Source of the DNA: a virus
DNA: 46,512 nt
Strand: one strand, 5' to 3'
Virus record (IMG/VR): IMGVR_UViG_3300010430_006906
Span: 1-46,512 of that record
Made by a program: the position numbers and the translations under genes. This document shows positions 8,443 through 15,578 of the stretch, piece by piece. The stretch's first letter is position 1. Each line of letters starts with the position of its first letter. Below the pieces are notes generated by a model. The model searched no databases, had not been told where the DNA came from, and worked only from the letters and a program-made list of their open reading frames with translations.

Positions 8443-9647
8443 CAGGCCCCGTCCCCGCGGCGCGCGAGCTCGTCCTCGATGGCGGCCAGGTCGGCTTGGT
8501 TCTGCGACCGGAACCGCGCCTTGTCCGGGTCCTCGATCGAGCCGCGCAGGACCCGCGCGTAGAACGCGAGGTCGCTGTCGCTGCCGGCGCTGATCGGTTC
8601 GCCGCCCATCCGCCCGAACGGCGGGAAGCGCGGCCCCTCGTCCCGATCGTCGTCGTCATCATCCTCGAGGTCGTCGTCGAGATTCTCGTCGACGGGCGGC
8701 TCGGCGGCCGGCCGGACCTGATGCACCTCCCCGGTCCGCTCGTCGACGACGACGTCGTACTGCCCCGAGTCCGGATCGCTCTGCCCGACGGGCGGCGGGG
8801 GCGCGACGCGGGGTGTTGGAGCCGGCGCCGGCAGCACCGGCTGACCGAAGAGCGCCTGCGTGCCGCCCAGGAACGCGCCCCGCACCGCGGCGGCGTTCTC
8901 TCGGCGCGTCTGCGGGTCGTCGGAGTCGCCGGTGTAGATCGGCCGCACCGCCACGATCGGCTTGCGCTGCAGCTCCGCCCGCGAGTAGCCGTGGCGCAGC
9001 CCGAAGCGCTTGCGGATCGCGCGCAGCTGCGCCTTCGTCTCTGCGTGGCTCTGCACGTGCAGCAGCACCTGGCGGATCTGCCCCTCGGCGCGATCCTCGG
9101 CTTGGCGGCGCACCTCGGACTTGGACAGACGGTTGTCTTTGTCGTTGCGCCGGATCTTGGCGGCGCAGCGCTCGATGATCTGCTCGACCTGCGGCGAGCC
9201 CGGCCGCATGTCGACCTCCTTCTCGCCGACGAAGCTCTCGAGCGCGCCGTCGAAGTGCTGCACGTAGCCGACCGCGCGCCAGCGGCAGTAGCGGGGGTCC
9301 GATCCGTCATCGAGCCGGCAAGACAGCGTCGGGTCCCATCGCACGCCCGCGGCCGCCGCGGCGCGGTACAGGACCGGGCCGCCCAGCCCGAGCTTGTCCT
9401 GCCCGTCGTCGTCGCGGCCGAGCTTGTAGGTCTCGCGCCCGACGTCGACGAGGATCGCGCTGACGGCTACGGCGACGCCCTCGGGCACCGCCTCGGCCGT
9501 GGTCGTGGGCGACACCAAGATGCACCGCTCGGCCGCGGCGCGCAGCGCGGCGTCGATCGCGCCAGCCTCGCGGTGGGTACCGAGCACGCCCTTGGGGACG
9601 CGAGCGAGCGCGGACGACCCAACCTTGTTCGTGGCGGCGCGGCTCAC
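8442..9647 (-). CDS. Large conserved phage protein, possible recombination factor
   Basis: A 401-residue protein with a GTG start that overlaps its neighbour (GTGA). The central part includes YCRWRAVGYVQHFDGALESF and VGEKEVDMRPGSPQVEQI, followed by a basic helical stretch rich in Arg and Lys. The C-terminal third is Pro-rich, then strongly acidic (DDDLEDDDDDD), then helical. I do not recognise a firm family. Its place beside the SbcCD-like genes and the pattern of a beta-rich core with basic helices and an acidic tail would fit a single-strand annealing (RecT-like) role, but that is a guess. Confidence 0.55.
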   Translation of the reverse strand: MSRAATNKVGSSALARVPKGVLGTHREAGAIDAALRAAAERCILVSPTTTAEAVPEGVAVAVSAILVDVGRETYKLGRDDDGQDKLGLGGPVLYRAAAAAGVRWDPTLSCRLDDGSDPRYCRWRAVGYVQHFDGALESFVGEKEVDMRPGSPQVEQIIERCAAKIRRNDKDNRLSKSEVRRQAEDRAEGQIRQVLLHVQSHAETKAQLRAIRKRFGLRHGYSRAELQRKPIVAVRPIYTGDSDDPQTRRENAAAVRGAFLGGTQALFGQPVLPAPAPTPRVAPPPPVGQSDPDSGQYDVVVDERTGEVHQVRPAAEPPVDENLDDDLEDDDDDDRDEGPRFPPFGRMGGEPISAGSDSDLAFYARVLRGSIEDPDKARFRSQNQADLAAIEDELARRGDGA

Positions 9648-9943
9648 CGGTCGCCTCCGAGGGCCGCGGTGGCGAGCGCGACCTGCAGCTCGTTGTTCAC
9701 CTCGTGGCGCGCCAGCCGCTCCACGAGCTCGGCGCGTGGCCGCGGCGCGATCCCGAACCGCGCGGCCCGCGCCTCGAGCGCGTCCAGCGCGAGCGCGCCG
9801 AGCTGCGCGCGGCGTAGGTCGAGCCGGCGCTGGTGTTCGGGCTCTCGGTGGACGCGCGCGGCGCCCTGCAACGCAGCGCGCATGTCCACGCCGCGGTCGG
9901 CTTCGGTCAACGCCGTCGCGACGACGTTCTCAAAGGTGTCCAT
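9644..9943 (-). CDS. Small helical protein, unknown
   Basis: A 99-residue, Ala/Arg/Leu-rich, probably all-helical protein (MDTFENVVATALTEADRG). I chose the ATG at 9943 because AGGAGG lies eight bases upstream. An alternative ATG at 9964 overlaps the upstream stop (TGATG) and would add seven residues. No family is recognised. It lies directly upstream of the possible recombination protein and overlaps its GTG by four bases. Confidence 0.55.
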   Translation of the reverse strand: MDTFENVVATALTEADRGVDMRAALQGAARVHREPEHQRRLDLRRAQLGALALDALEARAARFGIAPRPRAELVERLARHEVNNELQVALATAALGGDR

Positions 9944-9963
9944 GGTTCGATCCTCCTCTGCCA

Positions 9964-10242
9964 TCAGGCGCGCCCTGCGCGGGTGCGCGTCAGCCATGCG
10001 GTGCGCAGCCGCAGCGCAGCGGCGCACGCGTGCTCGGCGCTGGCCCACTCGGAGGCCGGCACCCAGCGCGCTTCGGTCAGCGCCCAGACCTCGAAGCGGT
10101 CGTCGAGCAGCTGGTGGCTCGATAGCCGGCGGCAGACGAGCAGCATCCCGCAGTCCGAGCGCAGTCCCCTGTCGCGGCGGCCGCCAGCGACGTAGTGCAG
10201 CAGAACGGCGAGCTGCGCGTCGGTGAGCCTCGACCAGTTCAC
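9964..10242 (-). CDS. Small protein of unknown function
   Basis: A 92-residue protein starting with GTG at 10242, preceded by a weak GGAG. The N-terminal half reads NWSRLTDAQLAVLLHYVAGG and the C-terminal half is Ala-rich and helical (ASAEHACAAALRLRTAW). There is no membrane segment and no known domain. The open frame extends upstream to 10596, but that part overlaps the lipoprotein gene and has shadow-type composition, so I left it out. Confidence 0.5.
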   Translation of the reverse strand: MNWSRLTDAQLAVLLHYVAGGRRDRGLRSDCGMLLVCRRLSSHQLLDDRFEVWALTEARWVPASEWASAEHACAAALRLRTAWLTRTRAGRA

Positions 10243-10261
10243 CGCCAGCTCCGGGGCCCGC

Positions 10262-10624
10262 TCAGTGTCCGAGGCATTCGCGAACCTCCGTGAGCGACGG
10301 CCGGCACTGCAGCGGGAAATCGCACCCGATCGCGCTCGTGCACGCCCACGCCACCCGCGCACCAGGCGCGCACGCGTCGAGGTGATGCGCGTCGTCGAGG
10401 CGACCGCAGAACTGCCCGCAGTCCACGATCTCGCACGGCCGACACAGGTCCGTGCAGTCGTAGTAATCGAACGGCGGTGCGCAGCCGACGAGGAGCAGGC
10501 CGAGCGCGGCCAGACGCGCGATCCACGCATGGCGTAGCCCGCGCTGTCGCGCGCGCGCGCGGCGGCGCTGGCGGCGACGGTGGTGGCGGCGCGCACGGCG
10601 ACGACGATCGTCGCGGATGCTCAT
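10262..10624 (-). CDS. Cys-rich lipoprotein with unusual Arg/His-rich leader
   Basis: A 120-residue predicted lipoprotein. The first 33 residues are extremely basic (repeated RRRR and HHRR blocks). A short hydrophobic stretch AALGLLLVGC ends in a lipobox whose Cys would be lipidated. The mature part has ten more Cys and is probably cross-linked by disulfides outside the cytoplasm. The n-region is far longer and more basic than normal for a signal peptide; a later start is possible, but I see none better placed. The start overlaps the upstream stop (ATGA). A cell-envelope protein in an early phage operon suggests superinfection exclusion or another host-surface role; this is inference. Confidence 0.55.
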   Translation of the reverse strand: MSIRDDRRRRARRHHRRRQRRRARARQRGLRHAWIARLAALGLLLVGCAPPFDYYDCTDLCRPCEIVDCGQFCGRLDDAHHLDACAPGARVAWACTSAIGCDFPLQCRPSLTEVRECLGH

Positions 10625-11061
10625 GAGCGCCTCCGGATGGGCATCGGGCCCGGCACCTCGTCGCAGAACACCGCGTGCTCGGCGTCGACGTGCAGGAGCT
10701 CGACCAGCTCCTGCACCGCCGCGACCCAGAGGGCGTCGCTCACGCTGGCGACGCCCAGCAGGCGGACCTTCCATCCGACGCTCGGCGCGAGCCGCGCCAC
10801 CTCCACTGCGGCGACGGCGTCGACCTCGGGCCGAGCGCACGCGGCGGCTATGCGACCCTCCTCGAGGGCCATCGTCACCGAGGACCAGCTCGACAGCCGG
10901 ACCTCGTGGATCACGACGCGGTCGGCCTCGAGCGAGACCCACCAGAGCTGGGTCGTCAGCGCCGTCACGTGGAGCGGCGGCTCGACGGCGTCGATGGCGG
11001 CTCGCTGCGCGCGAAGCTCGTCGAGCACCGCCAACCCCTTCTCCGGAATGGTCGGCCGCAT
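10621..11061 (-). CDS. Unknown early protein (146 residues)
   Basis: It begins MRPTIPEKGLAVLDELRAQR and includes a hydrophobic beta-rich middle (VTALTTQLWWVSLEADRVVI). It ends with PGPMPIRRRS. I see no signal peptide, membrane helix or known motif. It shares one base with the upstream stop and four with the lipoprotein start, so it is part of the leftward early operon. The frame is open far upstream, but that extension runs across the operator and repressor region and is not credible. Confidence 0.55.
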   Translation of the reverse strand: MRPTIPEKGLAVLDELRAQRAAIDAVEPPLHVTALTTQLWWVSLEADRVVIHEVRLSSWSSVTMALEEGRIAAACARPEVDAVAAVEVARLAPSVGWKVRLLGVASVSDALWVAAVQELVELLHVDAEHAVFCDEVPGPMPIRRRS

Positions 11062-11348
11062 CAGAACGGCTCCGGTTCGTCTTCGACCATGTGCAGGAGC
11101 GGCGGCGAACACACCGCCTCGAGACGGGCCAGCGCGTCGACCGGCACCTCGGCCCGCTGCTCCCACCCGCCCGGCACCCGGGCCAGGATCCTGAGAGTCG
11201 CGATCCCGCCGTCCGCGGCTCCGTCGAACTCCAGCGCCACCGCCCAGTACGGAGTCGCTGCGGCGAAGGTCGCGCGCTCGCCGTCCAGCACCATCGCCGC
11301 CGCGCGCCCTGGCTCCGCGATCGCTCGCCTGCATGTGTTCTCGTCCAT
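11061..11348 (-). CDS. First gene of the leftward early operon, unknown
   Basis: A 95-residue acidic protein (MDENTCRRAIAEPGRAAAMV) with no recognised domain. It lies immediately downstream of the left operator/promoter and is therefore the first gene expressed leftward. Proteins at this position in other temperate phages are often antiterminators or host takeover factors, but nothing in the sequence shows that here. ATG is the only plausible start; the operator begins 24 bases upstream. Confidence 0.6.
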   Translation of the reverse strand: MDENTCRRAIAEPGRAAAMVLDGERATFAAATPYWAVALEFDGAADGGIATLRILARVPGGWEQRAEVPVDALARLEAVCSPPLLHMVEDEPEPF

Positions 11349-11371
11349 GGCAGATGAGGTTGGGCGCGGGG

Positions 11372-11397
11372 TTTCCAGTTGTCAAGACATATGGAAA
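11372..11397 (-). promoter_or_regulatory. Left operator/promoter (OL-like dyad)
   Basis: A 26-bp imperfect palindrome with half sites TTTCCAnnTGTC around a 2-bp centre; ten of twelve positions match between arms. Read leftward it contains TTGACA positioned to act as a -35 element for the gene starting at 11348. No good -10 hexamer is visible at the expected distance (CAACCT). It matches the site at 12108-12133 at nearly every position when read in the leftward direction. Confidence 0.75.
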
Positions 11398-11588
11398 GAA
11401 ATTCGGCGCCGGCACCCTTCCCTGCTCCCTCGGCGCAGCAATCGGGCGATCCGCGACAGTCGCTCGGGGTGGGCGCGATCGATGTAGATGGCGACACCCG
11501 GGACAAGTTCGCCTGGCGAGCCGGCACGATGGCGGAGCTCCAGGCCGAGGGCGGCCGCCCAGTGCTCGAGCTGTTGCTGGTCGGCCAT
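11382..11588 (-). CDS. Possible small protein downstream of the repressor
   Basis: An open frame of 68 residues starting MADQQQLEHWAAALGLEL, 48 bases below the repressor stop and on the same strand. Its stop lies inside the left operator. Composition is reasonable (an N-terminal helix, a Gly/Val strand region, an Arg-rich end), but no family is recognised. If real it would be co-transcribed with the repressor and made in lysogens. It could also be a chance frame. Confidence 0.4.
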   Translation of the reverse strand: MADQQQLEHWAAALGLELRHRAGSPGELVPGVAIYIDRAHPERLSRIARLLRRGSREGCRRRISFHMS

Positions 11589-11636
11589 GTCCCTGCCGAC
11601 GGAGACCCGTCCGTCGGACTGACGGGATCGCGTGCG

Positions 11637-12098
11637 CTACCGCCGATGGCTCATGATCCACTCGGCGGGGATGACCCACTCGGTCCAATGCAACACGTCG
11701 TGGCTGGACGTGATCAGGCCCTTGAGCGCCGCTCGCTCATCGGTCGAGAGCCGCTCGAAAGGTCGCCAGTTCCGCTTGAAGTCCTGCCACTCAGGGGGGT
11801 CTCCGTGCTGCCGCCGGGTGCGCAGGTAGTCTCGGTAGTGAGGAGCCGGGGCCAAGTCCGCGTCCTCGTAGAAGAAACGCGCGTCGATGCCGAGGGCCTG
11901 CACGACGCGACCGATGGTTTTCGCCGACGGCGCCGAGCGGCTCCCACTCTCGAGCTTGGAGACCATCGACGGATGCATGCCCAGCATCGCGGCGATCCGG
12001 GCTTTGGTCGCTCGCGGGTGATCCGCCGACAGCTGTTCGAGCAGCAGGACAAGGCGCTCGAGCGGTAGCTCTTCAGGGTCCACGACCCAACCGTGCAT
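11637..12098 (-). CDS. XRE-family phage repressor (CI-like)
   Basis: A 153-residue protein with an N-terminal Cro/C1-type HTH: residues about 24-55 include TKARIAAMLGMHPSMVSKLE and a second part PSAKTIGRVVQALG. The C-terminal part (DFKRNWRPFERLSTDER) shows no LexA-type Ser/Lys protease, so induction by self-cleavage is not expected. The ATG at 12098 follows GGAAAGG. The gene lies between two matching operators, one ten bases upstream of its start and one beyond its 3' side, which is the layout expected for a repressor controlling both arms and itself. Confidence 0.82.
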   Translation of the reverse strand: MHGWVVDPEELPLERLVLLLEQLSADHPRATKARIAAMLGMHPSMVSKLESGSRSAPSAKTIGRVVQALGIDARFFYEDADLAPAPHYRDYLRTRRQHGDPPEWQDFKRNWRPFERLSTDERAALKGLITSSHDVLHWTEWVIPAEWIMSHRR

Positions 12099-12107
12099 CG
12101 CATTGCC

Positions 12108-12133
12108 TTTCCATGTGTCTTGACATTTGGAAA
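12108..12133 (+). promoter_or_regulatory. Right operator/promoter (OR-like dyad)
   Basis: A 26-bp palindrome with half sites TTTCCAnnTGTC, ten of twelve positions matching between arms, between the repressor and the Cro-like gene. Read rightward it contains TTGACA at 12120-12125, placed as a -35 for the gene at 12156; the -10 region (CACACC) is poor. It also overlaps the 5' region of the repressor gene, allowing autoregulation. Confidence 0.75.
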
Positions 12134-12155
12134 CACCCCAGGCACACCGGGGGCT

Positions 12156-12407
12156 ATGCAAGCGCTCGAGCGGATGCGTCGTTGGGTGGCCGAGCATGAG
12201 GCCGCGGGGTTGAACCGGACTCAGGTCGCGGCCCTGATCGGCTGTTCGGAGGGTGGGCTCAGCCGCGTGCTCAGCGGAACCCGCGGCGTCGGGGGACGGA
12301 TGGCCGCGCTGATCGAGCGCGCCACCGAGGGGTGGCACGAGGGCGCGATCAGAGCGGTGGACTGGTACGAGACCGCGGACCCGATGGACGCCACCGCGGA
12401 GGGCTAG
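12156..12407 (+). CDS. Cro-like HTH protein
   Basis: An 83-residue protein with an HTH at residues about 17-42 (GLNRTQVAALIGCSEGGLSR), divergent from the repressor. By position it is the Cro/antirepressor-type regulator and first gene of the rightward arm. The ATG at 12156 is the first start after the operator; the frame stays open to 12093, but that part overlaps the operator and the repressor start. After it, rightward transcription would run antisense through the inverted TM2 gene before reaching the replication genes. Confidence 0.75.
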   Translation: MQALERMRRWVAEHEAAGLNRTQVAALIGCSEGGLSRVLSGTRGVGGRMAALIERATEGWHEGAIRAVDWYETADPMDATAEG

Positions 12408-12446
12408 GTGCCCAACCTGACCACGAGCGCCGCGACCGCAAGGTCC

Positions 12447-12833
12447 CTACCGAATCGCGTTCCAAATGAGGATCGCGCACACGAGCACAAGGAACGTGGC
12501 GAGTCCGGCGCCGACAGCCCCGACTGGGCCCTTGGGCGGGCGAGCGGGCTGAGCAGGCGGGTTGGGTTGCTGGTGAGGTCCCTGAGCAGCGTTGCTCGCA
12601 GCGCGCAGGGCTCGCTGGTTGGCGTTCCTGACCTGCGCGGGGATCGTGATGAGGTCGACGATCAGACCGAGCCCGCAGAGACCCACGGTGAAGAGGTAGA
12701 GGAGGCCCATCCCGGCCTGCCCCAAGTAGAACTTGTGGGCGCCAACCGCTCCCAGGAAGAACCAGAGCAGGTACGCGACCCCCACGTCCTTTTGCGGAGC
12801 GCCCTGGACGACGACGATCTGCGGCCCGGACAT
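12447..12833 (-). CDS. TM2-domain membrane protein (likely moron)
   Basis: A 128-residue membrane protein. Residues about 18-75 match the TM2 domain: two membrane helices with the signature AYLLWFFLGAVGAHKFYLG, then GLLYLFTVGLCGLGLIVDL. A Pro/Gln-rich linker and a third membrane helix near the C-terminus (GAGLATFLVLVCAILIW) follow. The role of TM2 proteins is unclear. It is encoded opposite to its neighbours and part of it (12721-12780) is about 62% GC, below its surroundings. A TATCAT box lies just upstream of the ATG. Together these suggest an independently expressed lysogeny gene. Confidence 0.75.
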   Translation of the reverse strand: MSGPQIVVVQGAPQKDVGVAYLLWFFLGAVGAHKFYLGQAGMGLLYLFTVGLCGLGLIVDLITIPAQVRNANQRALRAASNAAQGPHQQPNPPAQPARPPKGPVGAVGAGLATFLVLVCAILIWNAIR

Positions 12834-12880
12834 GGATCGATGATACGTGACGGCACACGCCGCCGTCATCCGGGGGCCGA

Positions 12881-13924
12881 GTGACGAGGGACGCCGCCGC
12901 GCTCAGCTTCGTGGAGACCGGCGAGCTCGACGTCGAGCGCGCGGCGGCATGGCTCGCCCGTTGTCGCGACGTCGACGACGTACGCGACGTGCGCGACAAG
13001 GCGCGGGCGATCGAGATCTACCAGCGCGCGCGCGGCGCCTCACTGGCTGCGCAGCAGGACGCGGCCGAGATCGCGCTGCGCGCCGAGCGCCGGCTTGGCG
13101 AGCTGTGCGTGGCGGTCCTCACGCCAGGCAGAAAACGGTCGCACGATGCGACCGTTTCTCTTTCAGACCTCGGCATCTCGAAGTCTCAGAGCTCTCGCTG
13201 GCAGAAGCTTGCGGCGATCCCCGAGTCGGACTTCGTCGCCCACGTGGGGCGGGTACGCGAGCGCGGCGAGCGGCTGACCACGAGCGGCACGATCACGGCG
13301 ACGAGCTGCGCCGAGCACGCGCGCGCGGTGGCGCTGTCGCAGTGGAACACGCCCGACGACCTGGCCCGCCGAATGGTCGAGCTCGCCGAGCTGGCGCCCA
13401 ACGCCTGCGTGCTCGAGCCCTCGGCGGGCACCGGCGCGATCGTGCGCGCGGTGCGCGAGGCGCTGCGCTACGCGCACGTGACGGCCTACGAGCTCGACCC
13501 GGCGCTCCTCGAGGACCTGCGCGAGCACGCGCAGGTCGTACACGAGGGCGACTTCCTCGCCGCGCCGATCCCCAGCCGGCGCTACGACGCGTCGATCCAG
13601 AACAGCCCCTACGAGGGCGGTCTCGACGGACGCTTCCTCGAGCGGGCCATGGCCTGCGCCGGCGTCGTCGTCGCGCTGCTGCGCACCAACGCCCTGCACG
13701 GCAGCGACGAGCGCGAGGGGCAGGAGGGCCGCTACGAGCAGGTCTGGTCCAAGGTCAGCGCCGGGCAGTGGGCGCTGACCCATCTGCGCTACCTCCGCAA
13801 GCGGCCGCAGTTCGAGAGCGCCGCGGCCACTCAGGTCGGGGCCAAGAGCGACTTCGTCGTCGTGCGGCTCGAGCTCGCCGAGGACGGCTTCGCTCGCCGC
13901 GGCACGGACGTGGACTGGTGGTGA
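12881..13924 (+). CDS. DNA N6-adenine methyltransferase-like protein with N-terminal helical domain
   Basis: A 347-residue protein with a GTG start. The N-terminal 130 residues are helical (ARAIEIYQRARGASLAAQQD, then RRLGELC and LSDLGISKSQSSRWQKLA) and resemble the leader domain of phage/plasmid replication-linked proteins. The C-terminal domain has an AdoMet-binding motif LEPSAGTG at 178-185 and a catalytic tetrapeptide NSPY at 241-244. Most adenine methyltransferases have NPPY/F or DPPY, so Ser in the second position is a variation that needs testing. There is no adjacent nuclease gene, so this is an orphan enzyme that could protect phage DNA from host restriction. Confidence 0.75.
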   Translation: MTRDAAALSFVETGELDVERAAAWLARCRDVDDVRDVRDKARAIEIYQRARGASLAAQQDAAEIALRAERRLGELCVAVLTPGRKRSHDATVSLSDLGISKSQSSRWQKLAAIPESDFVAHVGRVRERGERLTTSGTITATSCAEHARAVALSQWNTPDDLARRMVELAELAPNACVLEPSAGTGAIVRAVREALRYAHVTAYELDPALLEDLREHAQVVHEGDFLAAPIPSRRYDASIQNSPYEGGLDGRFLERAMACAGVVVALLRTNALHGSDEREGQEGRYEQVWSKVSAGQWALTHLRYLRKRPQFESAAATQVGAKSDFVVVRLELAEDGFARRGTDVDWW

Positions 13925-14841
13925 TGGCCGCGCCCGCACGAGGCCCCCGCTGCGCGCTGTGCGACGAGCCGGCGACGAACGGCCGCTACGGCGAGACGGG
14001 CCGCTGCGATGCGTGCGCGGGCCATCACCTGTCGGGCCGCGACGCGCTCGTGCACCCGACCACTCGCTACGATGACGACGTCGCCGCGCAGCTGTGCGTC
14101 GCGGCGTTCCCCGACGGGATGACGCTCGAGCAGGTCGGCGAGGCGCTCGGGCTGACGCGCGAGCGGGTGCGTCAGATCGAGAAGCACGCGCTGCGCCGGA
14201 TCGCGCTCAAGCTGCGTCAGCTCCGGTCTCGGGCACCCGCCGGCGCGCTGGAGATCGACGCGCTGGCCGCGCGGTTCGGCCACGCACCTGGCGAGGGCCT
14301 GTCGCGCCTGCAGGCCTGGCACGACAGCCCGTCGGGCCACCCCCGCCGCGGTCTCGTCCGCCGATCCCCCGTTCGGCCGTCCGAGCAGCCGGCGCCACCT
14401 CGCCCCGACCCCCCCCCCACGGGGCGGACGGTGGCGCCGGCTCCTCAGGCGGTCGAGCCCCCACCCAGTGCGCCCTCGCGGCGCGGAGGAGGACCCATGT
14501 ACAAGCCACGACGGTGCGCCCATTGCGATTCACCATTCGATCCGACCGGGGCGCGGCAGCGCTACTGCGACAACGACTGCCGGAGCGCGGCCGCCGCGCA
14601 GCGCGAACAGATGTGCGAGGACGTCGCGCAGGACGACGGGGAGAGCCCCGACGAGCCGATCCCCGCCGACGGCGCGCGCACCAACGGCGCCGCCATCGGC
14701 GAGCGGCTCAACGCGCTCTTCGACGGGTCTCAGACCGGTCCGTACGGCCCGACGCTGCTGCTGGAGAGCGCGGGTTACCGCGTCGTCCACCGACAGAAGG
14801 TCCCGCGCGGCGAGCTGCTGATCGTCGAGCCGTCGAGCTGA
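13924..14841 (+). CDS. Sigma-70 region 4-like protein with C-terminal zinc finger
   Basis: A 305-residue protein. After an N-terminal cluster (RCALCDEPAT and RCDACAG) comes a clear sigma region 4 HTH at residues about 63-100: GMTLEQVGEALGLTRERVRQ followed by IEKHALRRI, as in RpoD. A long Pro-rich linker leads to a second zinc motif (RRCAHCDSPFDPTGARQRYC). There is no region 2, so it cannot replace the housekeeping sigma alone. It may bind promoter DNA or RNA polymerase and redirect transcription. It is coupled to the methyltransferase (TGATG). A nested start at 14497 could give the zinc-finger part separately. Confidence 0.72.
   Translation: MAAPARGPRCALCDEPATNGRYGETGRCDACAGHHLSGRDALVHPTTRYDDDVAAQLCVAAFPDGMTLEQVGEALGLTRERVRQIEKHALRRIALKLRQLRSRAPAGALEIDALAARFGHAPGEGLSRLQAWHDSPSGHPRRGLVRRSPVRPSEQPAPPRPDPPPTGRTVAPAPQAVEPPPSAPSRRGGGPMYKPRRCAHCDSPFDPTGARQRYCDNDCRSAAAAQREQMCEDVAQDDGESPDEPIPADGARTNGAAIGERLNALFDGSQTGPYGPTLLLESAGYRVVHRQKVPRGELLIVEPSS
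14497..14841 (+). CDS. Nested in-frame zinc-finger protein (internal start)
   Basis: Inside the sigma-like gene and in the same frame, an ATG is preceded by GGAGGAGG four bases upstream, far stronger than any site before the outer start. It would give a 114-residue protein beginning MYKPRRCAHCDSPFDPTGAR with a CxxC...CxxxC zinc finger, an acidic middle and a beta-rich end (GPTLLLESAGYRVVHRQKV). Either both forms are made or this is the main product of the 3' part. The site is seen directly; its use is inference. Confidence 0.5.
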   Translation: MYKPRRCAHCDSPFDPTGARQRYCDNDCRSAAAAQREQMCEDVAQDDGESPDEPIPADGARTNGAAIGERLNALFDGSQTGPYGPTLLLESAGYRVVHRQKVPRGELLIVEPSS

Positions 14842-14846
14842 CGCCC

Positions 14847-15578
14847 ATGGCAGCGGAGGAGCCCAAACCCACGCGCGCGGGGCCGGCCGGCGTGCCGCGG
14901 ACCGACCCGAGCGCCACCGCGCACGAGGTGTACTGCGCCGCGTACGTCCCCCGCGCGTGGGTCGCCAAGCGGCTGTGGTGCATGGGCCTGCGCACCGAGC
15001 TGCTGCAGCACGCCGAGCGCTGGGAGGACGCTGCGACGGCGTGGGCGGAGGTCGAGCGCCTCGCGCTCGTGCTGCCGCTCGCGCTGCTGCGCGGCGCCGC
15101 GCACCTCGAGGTCGCGCAGGTCGCCGCGATGTGGGTCCACGCGGCGCTCGATCTGGGGCTGACCGAGCGCGAGCTCGCGGGCGTTCGCGTCGCGCTGTCG
15201 CTCGCCGTCTCGGAGCTGCGCCCCGACACCGACCAGCTGTCGCGCTTCCGCGATCGAGCCGCGATCTACGCCGATCGGCTCACGGCGCGGACCCGCCGGC
15301 CGACGCCGCGCTCGCGGTTGTTCGTCGCCGCAGCGGCGACGGCCGACCTCGGGCTGTGCCGGTGGGGCCGGGGTCTGAACGCCGCGATCGACGCAGAGAT
15401 CGTGGGCGATCAGCTCGAGGCCCTCGTCGGCGAGCTCGCAGCGGCCGACCAGGGCGAGCTGTTCGCCGCGCGCGTTCACGCGGGCGGCTTCATCGCCGCG
15501 CGCCTGCGCGAGGCGCGCGCGCAGTTCGGCTGGAGTCAGAACCTCGATCCGAAAGCCTTGCGCTTCGAGGACGCGTGA
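14847..15578 (+). CDS. Unknown protein (243 residues)
   Basis: Begins MAAEEPKPTRAGPAGVPRTD at an ATG five bases after the previous stop. It is mostly helical with many Ala, Leu and Arg (AWAEVERLALVLPLALLRGA) and has no membrane helix, zinc motif or P-loop. The C-terminus contains FAARVHAGGFIAARLREARA. It lies between transcription-type and replication-type genes of the rightward early operon. I do not recognise its family. Confidence 0.6.
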   Translation: MAAEEPKPTRAGPAGVPRTDPSATAHEVYCAAYVPRAWVAKRLWCMGLRTELLQHAERWEDAATAWAEVERLALVLPLALLRGAAHLEVAQVAAMWVHAALDLGLTERELAGVRVALSLAVSELRPDTDQLSRFRDRAAIYADRLTARTRRPTPRSRLFVAAAATADLGLCRWGRGLNAAIDAEIVGDQLEALVGELAAADQGELFAARVHAGGFIAARLREARAQFGWSQNLDPKALRFEDA

